A stretch of DNA of 64,000 nucleotides from Mycolicibacterium poriferae (lineage in GTDB: Bacteria; Actinomycetota; Actinomycetes; Mycobacteriales; Mycobacteriaceae), in contig NZ_AP022570.1 of the NCBI RefSeq assembly GCF_010728325.1, positions 1 through 64,000 of the forward strand. The letters run 5' to 3'. Numbering within the stretch: position 1 is the stretch's first letter; the number at the start of each line of letters is the position of its first letter. The translations under genes were made by a program, and so were the position numbers. Under the pieces are notes generated by a model. The model was not told where the DNA came from. It made no database searches and saw only the letters and a list, made by a program, of their open reading frames with translations. Below, piece after piece: positions 42,582-53,902 of this stretch.

Positions 42582-43795
42582 CTAGGCCCAGCGGGCTGCC
42601 TCGTAGGTGGCGTGGTCGCGCACGAGCGCGTAGGCGATGCGGTTGGCGCGATGGGCCAACGCGCAGGCCACCACGCCGCTGTGTTTGCCGCGGTCCTTGA
42701 GTCCGTGAGCGTAGGTTTTGGCGGCCGGCTCGTTGAGCCACAGGCCGATGCCTAGGTCGATCAGGGCGCGGCGCAGCGCGACGCTACCTTCGCGGCTGAT
42801 ACCGCCGTCGCGGCGTTTGTGGGCGGATTCGTATTGCATGGGGGACAACCCCGACGCACGGTAGATCTGCCGGGGTCCCGGCCAGCGTTTCGGATCACCC
42901 AGAGCGGCAGCGTAATTGGATACCCGCACCACTGCCCAGCCTGGCACCGAGGTCAACGTCGCGTAGGGGCTGCGCGGCAACAGTGATCCCAGCGCGGTCT
43001 CCGCGGACTGAATCTGGTCGTCAAGATCGGCCAACAGGGCCAGGTCGGCGGCCAGTATCCGACGCGCGATCACGGCGTCGCGGGTCGGCAAGGCGTCGCG
43101 GGCCGCAGCGACCAGACGCTCGGCGACGGGGCGGCGCAGTTGCAGGTCGCGGGTCGCGGCGAAGCGGATCAACCGATTGACCCCGAGACCGGCCAGGCGT
43201 GTCGGGTCGGCGAACTCGGCGGCCACCAGCCGGCCGATCTTGGTGGCCAGCACGTCGGGCAGAGCCAGGGTCAGCCCGGGAAAGGCCCGGTCGAGCTGGC
43301 CGAGCAGCTGATTCTTCGTCGCGGTACGCGTGGCGACCCGCCGGCTCCGATGCACTGCCCAGGCGCTGATCTCACCGATCACGACATCGCGGTCGGTGAC
43401 CGGGCTGCCGTGTCCGGCCAACACGAGTTCGGTGATCGCCTCGAGGTCGATCACGTCGGTCTTGATCCGGCGTCGTCCCTGCACCCGGCGCTGCTCGGCG
43501 ACATGAGCGGGATTGAGCTCCAACACTTCCCATCCATCGGGCCAGCGATGGTCGAGCACGGTCGGTGATAGTGACCGGCGGCCTCCACACCGACCTTGAC
43601 CTGCCCCGATAGCGGGACCGAGGTCGCCACCCGAGCCAAGACCGCGGCGAGACCCGTGCGGTTCATCGCAAATTCCGACGGCCCGAACAACCGATGGTGA
43701 CCCGCATCGGTCACCGACAACAGGGCCGAGGTCTTGCCGACATCGACAGCAACGACGATCGTGGACGACGTGACTGGAGCTACATGCACAGACAC
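42582..43795 (-). pseudogene. IS110-family (DEDD/Tnp20) transposase, frameshifted
   Basis: Catalytic RuvC-like part: D in VVAVDVGKTSALL, E in GVEAAGHYHRP, DD in IKTDVIDLEAITEL. C-terminal Transposase_20 domain: LTSVPGWAVVRVSNYAAAL, ASGLSPMQYESAHKRR, with the Ser of SREGSVALRR. GTG start at 43795 behind GGAGG. One base is missing near 43559 (HYHRP|VLDHRWPDGW), so the two halves are in different frames. It would encode ~405 aa if repaired. Either an inactive copy or a consensus error like those in the first 14 kb. Confidence 0.85.
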
Positions 43796-43921
43796 AACAA
43801 CACCTCCGGGGCGTGTCAGGAGGTCCACGTGCGTCCAACACACGGACCCCGAAAAGGAATCAGTTACAGATCCCTTCCTGACACCTCCGGAGGCATTTGA
43901 GAAGGACCAACTCGAGCTATA

Positions 43922-46732
<2,811 letters not shown>

Positions 46733-46866
46733 CTTTGTCTAGCTCCACTTCTTCTGCTGCCCGCGTAGTGCATGTACCCATGCGACCCGCTTCGGCAACT
46801 GACAATTTCGCACCCCGCGCGTGCCGACGCAAACCGTCCCTCCTGCGCCGGAGGTTCGCGAGCCGG

Positions 46867-47457
46867 CTAAACCCGTGGCCACTGCAGCAACGCCTCAGCC
46901 CCCTCCGGAGGTTCCCCCACGTTCTCTACCAGGCGCGATAGCCGTCGGCGACCACTGATTCGCAGCGCCGGACGCGACCCTCGCGTGCCGATCAGAGTGG
47001 GCGCGATCCCGACCCGCATCATGGCCGAAGCCAGCGCCGAATGGGTGTCCGGAGCGTGCGGATCCAGCCCGAGGAGGTAGCGGTCGGCGTCGGCGGTCCC
47101 GGCCGCCAGCGCCCACGCCCGCAGCTCGCGGGGGCCCGGCAGCCACTGCGGAGGCACCGTCTTGACCGCTCCCCGCGTCCACTGCTCGGCGATGGCGACC
47201 AGCCGGGCGTCCAGCGCGGTGCGCACCAGCGGGGTGTTCTCGTCGGTGCGGGCGATCTCCGGGACCAGGCCGGCGTCGGCGATCATCTCCGCGAGCGCGT
47301 CGGCCCGCCACAGCTCGTCCACCACCACCGACAGCCGGGCCGTGGGCCCCTGGGGCCCACTGACCAGCACCACCTGTCCGGGCGCAGCCAGGATCCCCGT
47401 CAGATCGGCGACGGCCGGCGGCACCGACTCAGCCGAGAAGAAGGACAGCTGGCTCAC
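46867..47457 (-). CDS. Conserved hypothetical protein, Rv3647c type
   Basis: 196 aa, GTG start at 47457 (VSQLSFFSAESVPPAVADL), between cspA and topA on the same strand. No recognised domain. Two stretches look folded: DLTGILAAPGQVVLVSGPQGPT and the basic C-terminal GTRGSRPALRISGRRRLSRLVENVG. Position and size match Rv3647c, of unknown function. Its link to topA by strand and 134-base gap is weak. Confidence 0.8.
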   Translation of the reverse strand: MSQLSFFSAESVPPAVADLTGILAAPGQVVLVSGPQGPTARLSVVVDELWRADALAEMIADAGLVPEIARTDENTPLVRTALDARLVAIAEQWTRGAVKTVPPQWLPGPRELRAWALAAGTADADRYLLGLDPHAPDTHSALASAMMRVGIAPTLIGTRGSRPALRISGRRRLSRLVENVGEPPEGAEALLQWPRV

Positions 47458-47515
47458 ACCGTCGACCCTAGGCCAGCACGGGCCCGCGCAGCTGTTAACC
47501 CGGGCCGGTACACAA

Positions 47516-47555
47516 AACACCCCCGCGTTGTCCGTGGGGATGACGCGGGGGTGTT
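47516..47555 (-). terminator. Intrinsic terminator after cspA
   Basis: Perfect 12-bp stem AACACCCCCGCG/CGCGGGGGTGTT with a 16-base loop. On the minus strand it is followed by TTTTGTGT, so it ends the cspA transcript before the Rv3647c-like gene. Confidence 0.88.
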
Positions 47556-47606
47556 CTGTGATCCTTCGAGCCTGTCGACTCGGTGGTCTTGAGTTGGTCG
47601 CTTAGC

Positions 47607-47810
47607 TCAGATGGCTCGAACGCCGGTGGCCTGCGGGCCCTTGGGGCTCTGGCCGACCTCGAACTCGACCTTCTGGTTCTCCTCCAGGGTGCGGAAGCCG
47701 CTTCCCTGGATCTCCGTGTAGTGGACAAACACGTCCGCCGACCCATCTTCAGGCGCGATGAAGCCGAACCCCTTCTCCGCGTTGAACCACTTCACAGTTC
47801 CCTGTGGCAT
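47607..47810 (-). CDS. cspA: Cold-shock protein A (RNA chaperone)
   Basis: 67 aa CSD protein: [18 protein letters not shown] (RNP1 KGFGFI), DVFVHYTEI (RNP2), ending [11 protein letters not shown] 47810 with AGGAAA about 8 bases upstream; an in-frame ATG at 47834 is less likely. It has a long divergent upstream region, as cold-shock genes often do, holding an 11-bp inverted repeat. Confidence 0.95.
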   Translation of the reverse strand: MPQGTVKWFNAEKGFGFIAPEDGSADVFVHYTEIQGSGFRTLEENQKVEFEVGQSPKGPQATGVRAI

Positions 47811-47929
47811 CTCTCGTACTTTCCTTCTCTTCATTCACCGGGTGCGGTCCACCGTCCTTCGGCAGACCGGGCCCGTTCCGACCGCCATACCTTCGTGGAG
47901 TGCTCGGAACTCAGACCCGACCTACAACC

Positions 47930-47966
47930 CTCGCAGGAACCGCGATCGCAACGTCGTTCCTGCGAG
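47930..47966. repeat. 11-bp perfect inverted repeat in the cspA/helicase intergenic region
   Basis: CTCGCAGGAAC (47930-47940) and GTTCCTGCGAG (47956-47966), 15 bases apart. The 325-base gap 47811-48135 has no gene; it must hold the divergent promoters of cspA and the helicase. The repeat lies 120 bases before cspA, so it could be a 5'-leader hairpin or an operator. Confidence 0.75.
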
Positions 47967-48135
47967 TGTGGGGACACCGACACAGAAGCTGCGACCGCGA
48001 GTAGTCAATCACGTTCCGGCCTGCGGCGACAGTCTCAGCGCCGTCGCGTAGTGAACAATTCACGTACGACATGCGCCGGCGCGGCCCACGGCCGCTGCCC
48101 ACGCGTTGGTACGACGTCGTCTTCGGAGGTGATCG

Positions 48136-50520
48136 GTGACGGAAGCAGCAGCAGGCGCTCGGGCAGATACGGTGCCCGACTTCGGCCGCACGCTGCTCGC
48201 CGGCGCGGTCGAGGGCACCGCGGTCGACGAGCATCCGGTGCGCCACATCGCCGACCTGCCGCCGCGACGGGCCCGCCCGCAGGGCTGGCCGGCCTGGGCC
48301 GACCCAGATGTGGTGCGGGCCTTCCGCGATCGTGGCGTCGAGGTGCCGTGGTCGCACCAGCGCACCGCGGCCGACCTCGCTCACGGCGGACGCCACGTGG
48401 TACTCAGCACCGGGACGGCATCGGGCAAGTCGCTGGCCTACCAGTTGCCGATATTGACGGCGCTGAAGCAGGATCCGCGCGCCCGCGCGTTGTATCTGTC
48501 GCCGACGAAGGCACTCGGACACGACCAGCTGCGTACCGTCGCCGAGCTCACCGCCGCCGTTCCCGGGCTCGCCGACGTCGCCCCGACCTCCTATGACGGC
48601 GACAGCCCCACCGAGGTGCGCCGATTCGCCCGCGAGCGGTCTCGGTGGATCTTCTCCAATCCGGACATGATCCACCTGTCGATGGTGCGCAACCACGCCA
48701 GGTGGGCAGTGTTCCTGCGCAACCTACGGTACCTGGTGGTCGATGAATGCCATTACTACCGCGGCATTTTCGGCTCCAACGTGGCGATGGTGCTGCGCCG
48801 GCTGCTGCGCTTGTGCGCACGGTACGCACCGGATTCGGGCGAGCACTGCGGGCCGACGGTGATCTTCGCCTCCGCGACCACCGCAGAGCCCGCGATCACC
48901 GCCTCCGAACTCATCGGCCAGACGGTGAGCGAGGTGACCGAGGACGGGTCACCACAGGGAGCCCGCACGGTCGCGCTGTGGGAGCCGGCGTTGCTGGCGG
49001 AGCTGATCGGGGAGAACGGTGCTCCGGTACGCCGCTCGGCAGGGGCCGAAGCGTCGCGGGTGATGGCCGACCTGATGCGGGAGGGGGCCCGCACGTTGAC
49101 ATTCGTGCGCTCGCGCCGGGGCGCCGAGCTCGTCGCGCTCGGGGCCAAGGCACGGCTGGCCGACGCGAACCCAGATCTCGCCGATCAGGTGGCGTCGTAT
49201 CGGGCCGGTTACCTGGCCGAGGATCGTCGGAGACTGGAACGGGCGCTGGCCGACGGCGAGCTGCGCGGACTGGCCACCACCAATGCGCTGGAGCTCGGGG
49301 TCGACATCGCCGGCCTCGATGCCGTTGTGCTGGCGGGTTTCCCGGGTACCGTCGCATCGTTCTGGCAGCAGGCCGGCCGGGCGGGCCGACGCGGGCAGGG
49401 CGCTCTGATCGTCCTGATCGCCCGCGACGATCCGCTCGACACGTACCTGGTGCACCATCCCGCAGCGCTGCTGGACAAACCCATCGAACGGGTGGTGATC
49501 GACCCGACCAACCCGTACATCCTGGGTCCGCAACTGTTGTGCGCGGCGACCGAGCTGCCGTTGTCCGACGCTGAGGTGCGGGCCTGGGGCGCCGAGCAGG
49601 TCGCCGCCGCACTGGTCGACGACGGTCTGCTGCGTCGCCGTCCCAGCGGGTACTTCCCCGCCCCGGGAGTGGATCCGCACCCGGCGGTGGACATCAGGGG
49701 CTCCACCGGCGGACAGGTCGCGATCCTGGAAGCCGACACCGGGCGGATGCTGGGCAGTACCGGGGCGGGTCAGGCACCGGCGTCGGTGCACCCCGGCGCG
49801 GTGTATCTGCATCAGGGCGAGAGCTACGTCGTCGACACCCTCGACCTGGAGGCGGGAATCGCCTTCGTCCACACCGAGGATCCCGGATACACGACGTTCG
49901 CGCGGGAGCTGACCGACATCGACGTCACCGGTTCCGGCGAGCAGTCCCGGCACGGTCCGGTGACCGTGGGCCTGGTGCCTGTCTCGGTCAGCAACACCGT
50001 GACCGGCTACCTCCGGCGACGCATCGACGGCGAGATCATCGACTTCATCGAACTCGACATGCCCACGCGCACCCTGGACACCATGGCCACGATGTGCACG
50101 ATCACTCCGGAAGCGTTGCAGCGCAGCGGGATCGATCCGTTACGGATTCCCGGCTCACTGCATGCCGCCGAGCACGCGGCGATCGGCCTGCTGCCGTTGA
50201 TCGCCAGCTGCGATCGCAGCGACATCGGCGGGGTGTCCACCGCGATCGGCCCGGTGGGCGGATTACCGACGATCTTCGTCTACGACGGGCACCCGGGCGG
50301 AGCCGGTTTCGCCGCGCGCGGATTCGGCATGCTCGCCGACTGGTGGGGTGCGACCGCGGAGGCCATCGAGGCCTGCGAATGCCCCGCGGGTTGCCCGTCG
50401 TGCGTGCAGTCCCCCAAATGCGGTAACGGTAACGATCCGCTGGACAAGGACGGCGCGGTGCGCGTGCTTCGTCTGGTCATCGGCGCGCTGACCGGGCACC
50501 CCCGGCACCCGGGCGGTTGA
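48136..50520 (+). CDS. DEAD/DEAH-box helicase with DUF1998, MrfA type (helicase/secretion neighbourhood)
   Basis: 794 aa SF2 helicase. Walker A STGTASGKS (~92), DECH box (VVDECHYYRG, ~203), SAT-like ASATTAEP, motif VI QQAGRAGRRGQG. C-terminal DUF1998 with a Cys cluster CECPAGCPSCVQSPKC (~748-763), as in MrfA, a mitomycin-damage repair helicase of Bacillus. GTG start at 48136 behind a near-ideal Shine-Dalgarno GGAGGTGATC. In actinobacteria this helicase sits next to the Tad-like genes (Rv3649 next to Rv3654c-Rv3660c), as here. Confidence 0.9.
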   Translation: MTEAAAGARADTVPDFGRTLLAGAVEGTAVDEHPVRHIADLPPRRARPQGWPAWADPDVVRAFRDRGVEVPWSHQRTAADLAHGGRHVVLSTGTASGKSLAYQLPILTALKQDPRARALYLSPTKALGHDQLRTVAELTAAVPGLADVAPTSYDGDSPTEVRRFARERSRWIFSNPDMIHLSMVRNHARWAVFLRNLRYLVVDECHYYRGIFGSNVAMVLRRLLRLCARYAPDSGEHCGPTVIFASATTAEPAITASELIGQTVSEVTEDGSPQGARTVALWEPALLAELIGENGAPVRRSAGAEASRVMADLMREGARTLTFVRSRRGAELVALGAKARLADANPDLADQVASYRAGYLAEDRRRLERALADGELRGLATTNALELGVDIAGLDAVVLAGFPGTVASFWQQAGRAGRRGQGALIVLIARDDPLDTYLVHHPAALLDKPIERVVIDPTNPYILGPQLLCAATELPLSDAEVRAWGAEQVAAALVDDGLLRRRPSGYFPAPGVDPHPAVDIRGSTGGQVAILEADTGRMLGSTGAGQAPASVHPGAVYLHQGESYVVDTLDLEAGIAFVHTEDPGYTTFARELTDIDVTGSGEQSRHGPVTVGLVPVSVSNTVTGYLRRRIDGEIIDFIELDMPTRTLDTMATMCTITPEALQRSGIDPLRIPGSLHAAEHAAIGLLPLIASCDRSDIGGVSTAIGPVGGLPTIFVYDGHPGGAGFAARGFGMLADWWGATAEAIEACECPAGCPSCVQSPKCGNGNDPLDKDGAVRVLRLVIGALTGHPRHPGG

Positions 50521-50550
50521 CGGCGGAGCCCGCGGGAAGCCGTCGGTACC

Positions 50551-51648
50551 ATGACGGTCATGAGCCACGACTGGATGCTCGTGGAAACACTCGGCGACGA
50601 ACCAGCCGTCGTCGCCCAGGGGGACCGCACCACGGACATGGTTCCGATCAGCACCTTCCTGCGTCGGCATCCCCATCTGATGGCCATTCAGACCGCGATC
50701 GGCGAAACAGTGCGTGCCGGCGGCGGTTTGACCAGCATCACGCCCAAGAACGATCGCGTGATCCGCACGGAGGTCGTGCAGATGTCGGACGGCCGGATCC
50801 ACGGGGTGCACGTGTGGTTAGGCGCTCCGGACGAGGAGCCGCCTCCGCGTCCCATGGTCGGACCGTTGATCTGGGACCTGACCGCGGGCACGGCCACCGA
50901 CACCCGGGAGTCGCTGGTGGTCGGCGGCTGGGATCCCGACCGCCAACCCACCCATGGCCGTGCGTTCGTCGACGACCTGCCGCGCCGTGATCTCAAGCCC
51001 AGCGAGGCGCAGGTGTTGAGCATGATCATCGAGCCGCAGGTGGGGGTGTCGATCTGTAACACCTGGGACGTCACCGATTATCGCGGTGAGCAGATCACCG
51101 TGGGGTTCGTCGCGCGGTCGGTGCCCGAGGTGTTCGACGACGGCAGCGAGCATCTCATCTGCCGGGCGATGAACTGGCGCAGTGTGCGCGAGGGCTCGGG
51201 TATCCAACACGATCTGCTCGCTCAGAAGATCATCGAAGGGTTGGCCGTTCCTGGAGTGCACCGGGCGCTGGTCGACCCACGCCATTGGACGTTGTTGAAG
51301 TGGCTGGACGAACCCGCGCCGTTCTTCGACTGGCGGGCCGGACTGGTCAGCATCGACGCGGTGCACCCCGACGACAGGGCCGCCATGGCCGCGATGGCCG
51401 CCGAGTTCGACGCGGGCGTGACCTCCGGGGTACTACGAGTGCTCGACCGCAGCCGCAGGTGGACGCCGATCCACGTGACCGTACACCGGGTCGAACTCGA
51501 CGACGGTGTGTACGCCGGCTTGGCCGCCCTGCGGGAGCCCACCGCGGTCGAGCTGAGCACCGTCGGACTCGATGGCGACCGCCCCGCAGAGCGCACCCGA
51601 AAGTCTTACTCGCGCAAGGGTAGATCAGCCGACGCCGGTAAAGCGTGA
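50551..51648 (+). CDS. PAS/GAF-like sensor-type protein, Rv3651 type
   Basis: 365 aa, opening MTVMSHDWMLVETLGDEPAVVAQG. Three blocks of about 110 residues with PAS/GAF-like spacing; the third contains FFDWRAGLVSIDAVHPDDRAAMAA and IHVTVHRVELDDGVYAGLAALRE, a PAS-type end. Rv3651 has been described as a PAS-GAF-PAS protein (from memory). No output domain is visible. ATG 50560 is an alternative start. The last 43 bases overlap the convergent TadG-like gene. Confidence 0.7.
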   Translation: MTVMSHDWMLVETLGDEPAVVAQGDRTTDMVPISTFLRRHPHLMAIQTAIGETVRAGGGLTSITPKNDRVIRTEVVQMSDGRIHGVHVWLGAPDEEPPPRPMVGPLIWDLTAGTATDTRESLVVGGWDPDRQPTHGRAFVDDLPRRDLKPSEAQVLSMIIEPQVGVSICNTWDVTDYRGEQITVGFVARSVPEVFDDGSEHLICRAMNWRSVREGSGIQHDLLAQKIIEGLAVPGVHRALVDPRHWTLLKWLDEPAPFFDWRAGLVSIDAVHPDDRAAMAAMAAEFDAGVTSGVLRVLDRSRRWTPIHVTVHRVELDDGVYAGLAALREPTAVELSTVGLDGDRPAERTRKSYSRKGRSADAGKA

Positions 51649-51962
51649 CCGCCGGCTGAGGACGGACCCGCTCGCGCCACCGCCCTGGCCGGTCCCAGAA
51701 GTCGGCTCCCCAGTGCGGGCCGAACCTGCACCGTGACCACGACGTCCACGCCGTCGATCGTGCAGGCCGCCACCGCGGCCCGCATCTCCCGCGCGAGGCT
51801 AGCGGCGCGGGCACACGCGGCCGCGGAGCCGGCCGGTAGATGAGCTGCCGCCGCCAGGGCGGCCAGGTCGGCCGCCGCCTGCGCCCGGTGCCGGGCCAGG
51901 ACGGCGGCACCGATGTGCGCAGCGCCCACCATGACCGTCACCAGCACCGCGACCATGGCCAC
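51606..51962 (-). CDS. TadE/TadG-like helicase-secretion neighbourhood protein, Rv3654c type
   Basis: About 118 aa: one membrane helix (VLAVAMVAVLVTVMVGAAHI), then HRAQAAADLAALAAAAHLP, the typical TadG-like start, and a small domain with two Cys (AACARAA; AACTIDG). The start is uncertain. GTG 51962 is in frame, but the likely start is a GTGA overlapping the TadE stop (51988), which is out of frame by one base. A missing base there would explain this. Last gene of the Tad-like run. Confidence 0.7.
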   Translation of the reverse strand: MAMVAVLVTVMVGAAHIGAAVLARHRAQAAADLAALAAAAHLPAGSAAACARAASLAREMRAAVAACTIDGVDVVVTVQVRPALGSRLLGPARAVARAGPSSAGGHALPASADLPLRE

Positions 51963-51987
51963 CGCGAGGACCCCGGCCGACCCCTGC

Positions 51988-52319
51988 TCACCCCGCGCGC
52001 GGCTCGACTGCGGCCAGCGCCTCTGCGCCGAGGGAAAGCCACGGCAGCACAACCGACTCCACAGCGACGGTGGCGACGACGAAGTCACCGCGCCGATGCA
52101 CCTGCACCCTTGCCCCGCCGGGGGCGACGCGCTGGGCGGAGCGGATCGCCGCCGCCGCCGTGTCCCCGCGCGCAACGAGCCGTGCCGCTTCCCGCGCCGC
52201 ATCGACGCAGCGCGTCTGCGCCGACACCGCGGCCACCCCGGCCATGCCCAGGACGAGGACGGCCACCAGCGTGATGACCGCGAAAGCAGCCTCGATCGTG
52301 ACGGCCCCGGCGTCTGCAC
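51988..52319 (-). CDS. TadE-like pseudopilin, Rv3655c type (start region suspect)
   Basis: AGAVTIEAAFAVITLVAVLVLG is the TadE membrane segment, followed by CVDAAREAARLVARGD, typical of TadE. About 110 aa. No start codon exists in this frame near the proper N-terminus. GTG 52319, four bases after the flp stop, is one base out of frame, so one base is probably missing in the GC run near 52308. Minor pilin of the Flp system in the membrane. Confidence 0.75.
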
Positions 52320-52322
52320 CGG

Positions 52323-52523
52323 CTAGGTCGCGGTGTTCAGGGCGCGGCTGATGATGTTGGTCAGTGCGGTGACAACCGAATCTCCGGTGATCACGGTGTA
52401 GAGAATCGCGCCGAAGGCTGCGGCAGCGACGGTTCCGATCGCGTATTCGACCGTCGACATGCCGTCGTCGGCGACTGCGAGGAGGGTCAGGCGTGCCTGT
52501 AACCCACGTATCCGTCGTTTCAT
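52323..52523 (-). CDS. Flp-like pilin (DUF4244), Rv3656c type
   Basis: 66 aa. Basic N-terminus MKRRIRGLQARLTLL, then the prepilin-like cleavage site DDG|MSTVEYA with Glu at +5 and a helix AIGTVAAAAFGAILYTVI. GGAGGG 9 bases before ATG 52523. It would be the major subunit of a Flp/Tad pilus. A prepilin peptidase is needed but is not in this window. Confidence 0.88.
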   Translation of the reverse strand: MKRRIRGLQARLTLLAVADDGMSTVEYAIGTVAAAAFGAILYTVITGDSVVTALTNIISRALNTAT

Positions 52524-52544
52524 CTGTTTTCCCTCCACTTGTTG

Positions 52545-53117
52545 TCACATCACTCCTGACTGCAGGACGTCACCGGCGAGCCCGGCGACGACCGGCACCA
52601 CACCGAGGCACACGAACGCCGGTAGGAAGCACAGCCCGAGCGGACCGGCAATCAGCACCGACGCGCGTTCGGCTCGGGCGCGCGCGCCATCAGCGGCCTC
52701 TGCGCGCAGGTCGCCGGCCAGCTCCTCCACCCCCCGCGCCAGCGCGGCACCCGAGGCCGCCGAGCGGCGCGCCATGCGCAGGAACGCGGCGATGTGTCGG
52801 TCCGCTGGGGCTCCGGCTTGTGCCCACGCCTGTGCCGGATCGGCGCCGAGCGCCAACAGGTCCGCGGCCCGGCGCAGTGGCGTGGCCAAGTGGACCGGCG
52901 CCGACACCGACACCGCCGCCGCTGCGGTGGATGTGGCCATGCCCGAGTGCAGGCACGCCCCGAGCACGTCCAGGGTGGCGGCCACCGCGAGGAGGTCCTG
53001 GCGGGCGCGCGGACGGGAAGCCGGACGCGCCGAGCGCAGGCCCGTCCCCAAGCGGCTCTTCGCCGTCCGCGGCCAGGCGAGTACCGCGGCGGCGAGAAGG
53101 ACTGCCGCCCAGCTCAT
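52545..53117 (-). CDS. TadC-like type II secretion F-domain protein, Rv3657c type
   Basis: 190 aa. MSWAAVLLAAAVLAWPR helix, a cytoplasmic T2SSF part (LLAVAATLDVLGACLHSGM; RRSAASGAALARGVEELAGDL), and C-terminal helices (LIAGPLGLCFLPAFVCLGVVPV). Platform protein working with TadA/TadB. The ATG overlaps the TadB stop by ATGA. Confidence 0.88.
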   Translation of the reverse strand: MSWAAVLLAAAVLAWPRTAKSRLGTGLRSARPASRPRARQDLLAVAATLDVLGACLHSGMATSTAAAAVSVSAPVHLATPLRRAADLLALGADPAQAWAQAGAPADRHIAAFLRMARRSAASGAALARGVEELAGDLRAEAADGARARAERASVLIAGPLGLCFLPAFVCLGVVPVVAGLAGDVLQSGVM

Positions 53118-53902
53118 GTCACGACCCCGGCGATGATGGTGTCCGACCACAGCAGGCCGGCACAGATCAGCGCCGAGCCGATCAGAAGCAGCCACCCGCC
53201 CGCTCCACCGGAGAGGAGAAAGGCCACCGGATCGGCCCCCAGGGCCTGCCCGAGTAGCAGACCCAGCAGCGGAAGACCCGCGAGGATGGCCGCGGTGGCG
53301 CGGGCACCGGCCAACCCCGCCTCGACGCGGCTGCCGAACCGGCGACGCTCGGCGATGTCGTGCTGGGCGGTCTGCATCACCGTGGCGATCGCCAGGCCGT
53401 GGTCGTGGGCGAGCTGCCAGCACACCGCCAACCGCTCCCAGTGTTCCGGCGAGTGGGTCCGTTGCGCTTCGACGCGAAGTCCCACCGCGACATCAGCACC
53501 CAGCACCGCTCGGGCGGCCACCGCCGCGAGCGACCGAGAGACTGGGCCCCGGCTCTCCGCGGCAGCCGTCGCCACCGCGGCCACCGGATGGGCCCCCACC
53601 CGGAGTTCGCCGACGAGGACGTCGAGGGCATCGTGCAGGCCGGCCCCCTCCTCGGACCGTCTGCCACGCCGCACCGCTGACCGCCGGCGCGCCAGCAGTG
53701 TGGCAGCTACGACGGCGAGCGCCGCGACCACGCTCACCGGCAATACCGCCAGCAGCGCCGCGCAGCCGCCGCCGACCAGGGGGATCAACGGAACCGTCCT
53801 GGCCACACGCGCACTGCGCGGCAGCAGCGCCCGGACCCTGGGCCGGGCCGATCCGGGCGCCACCAGCACAGCCAGGGCCAGCGTCAGCGCGGCGACGCTC
53901 AT
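53114..53902 (-). CDS. TadB-like type II secretion F-domain protein, Rv3658c type
   Basis: 262 aa. N-terminal helices (SVAALTLALAVLV; VPLIPLVGGGCAALLAVLP), T2SSF domain (LHDALDVLVGELRVGAHPVAAV; AIATVMQTAQHDIAERRRF), C-terminal helices. Start ATG 53902 overlaps TadA's stop by ATGA. Membrane platform for the pilus/secretion ATPase. Confidence 0.88.
   Translation of the reverse strand: MSVAALTLALAVLVAPGSARPRVRALLPRSARVARTVPLIPLVGGGCAALLAVLPVSVVAALAVVAATLLARRRSAVRRGRRSEEGAGLHDALDVLVGELRVGAHPVAAVATAAAESRGPVSRSLAAVAARAVLGADVAVGLRVEAQRTHSPEHWERLAVCWQLAHDHGLAIATVMQTAQHDIAERRRFGSRVEAGLAGARATAAILAGLPLLGLLLGQALGADPVAFLLSGGAGGWLLLIGSALICAGLLWSDTIIAGVVT

Larger units (their letters stand above)
42240..43921. 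mobile_element. IS110-family insertion between convergent cyclase and topA genes
   Basis: A DEDD transposase gene plus its non-coding flanks fills the interval between two genes that are adjacent in M. tuberculosis (Rv3645/Rv3646c). The exact ends are not visible: IS110 elements have no long terminal inverted repeats and make no clear target duplication. The coordinates are therefore outer bounds. Confidence 0.7.

Noticed and set aside
42582..43921. Passenger genes carried by the IS110 element
   Set aside because: All remaining open frames there are shadows of the transposase.
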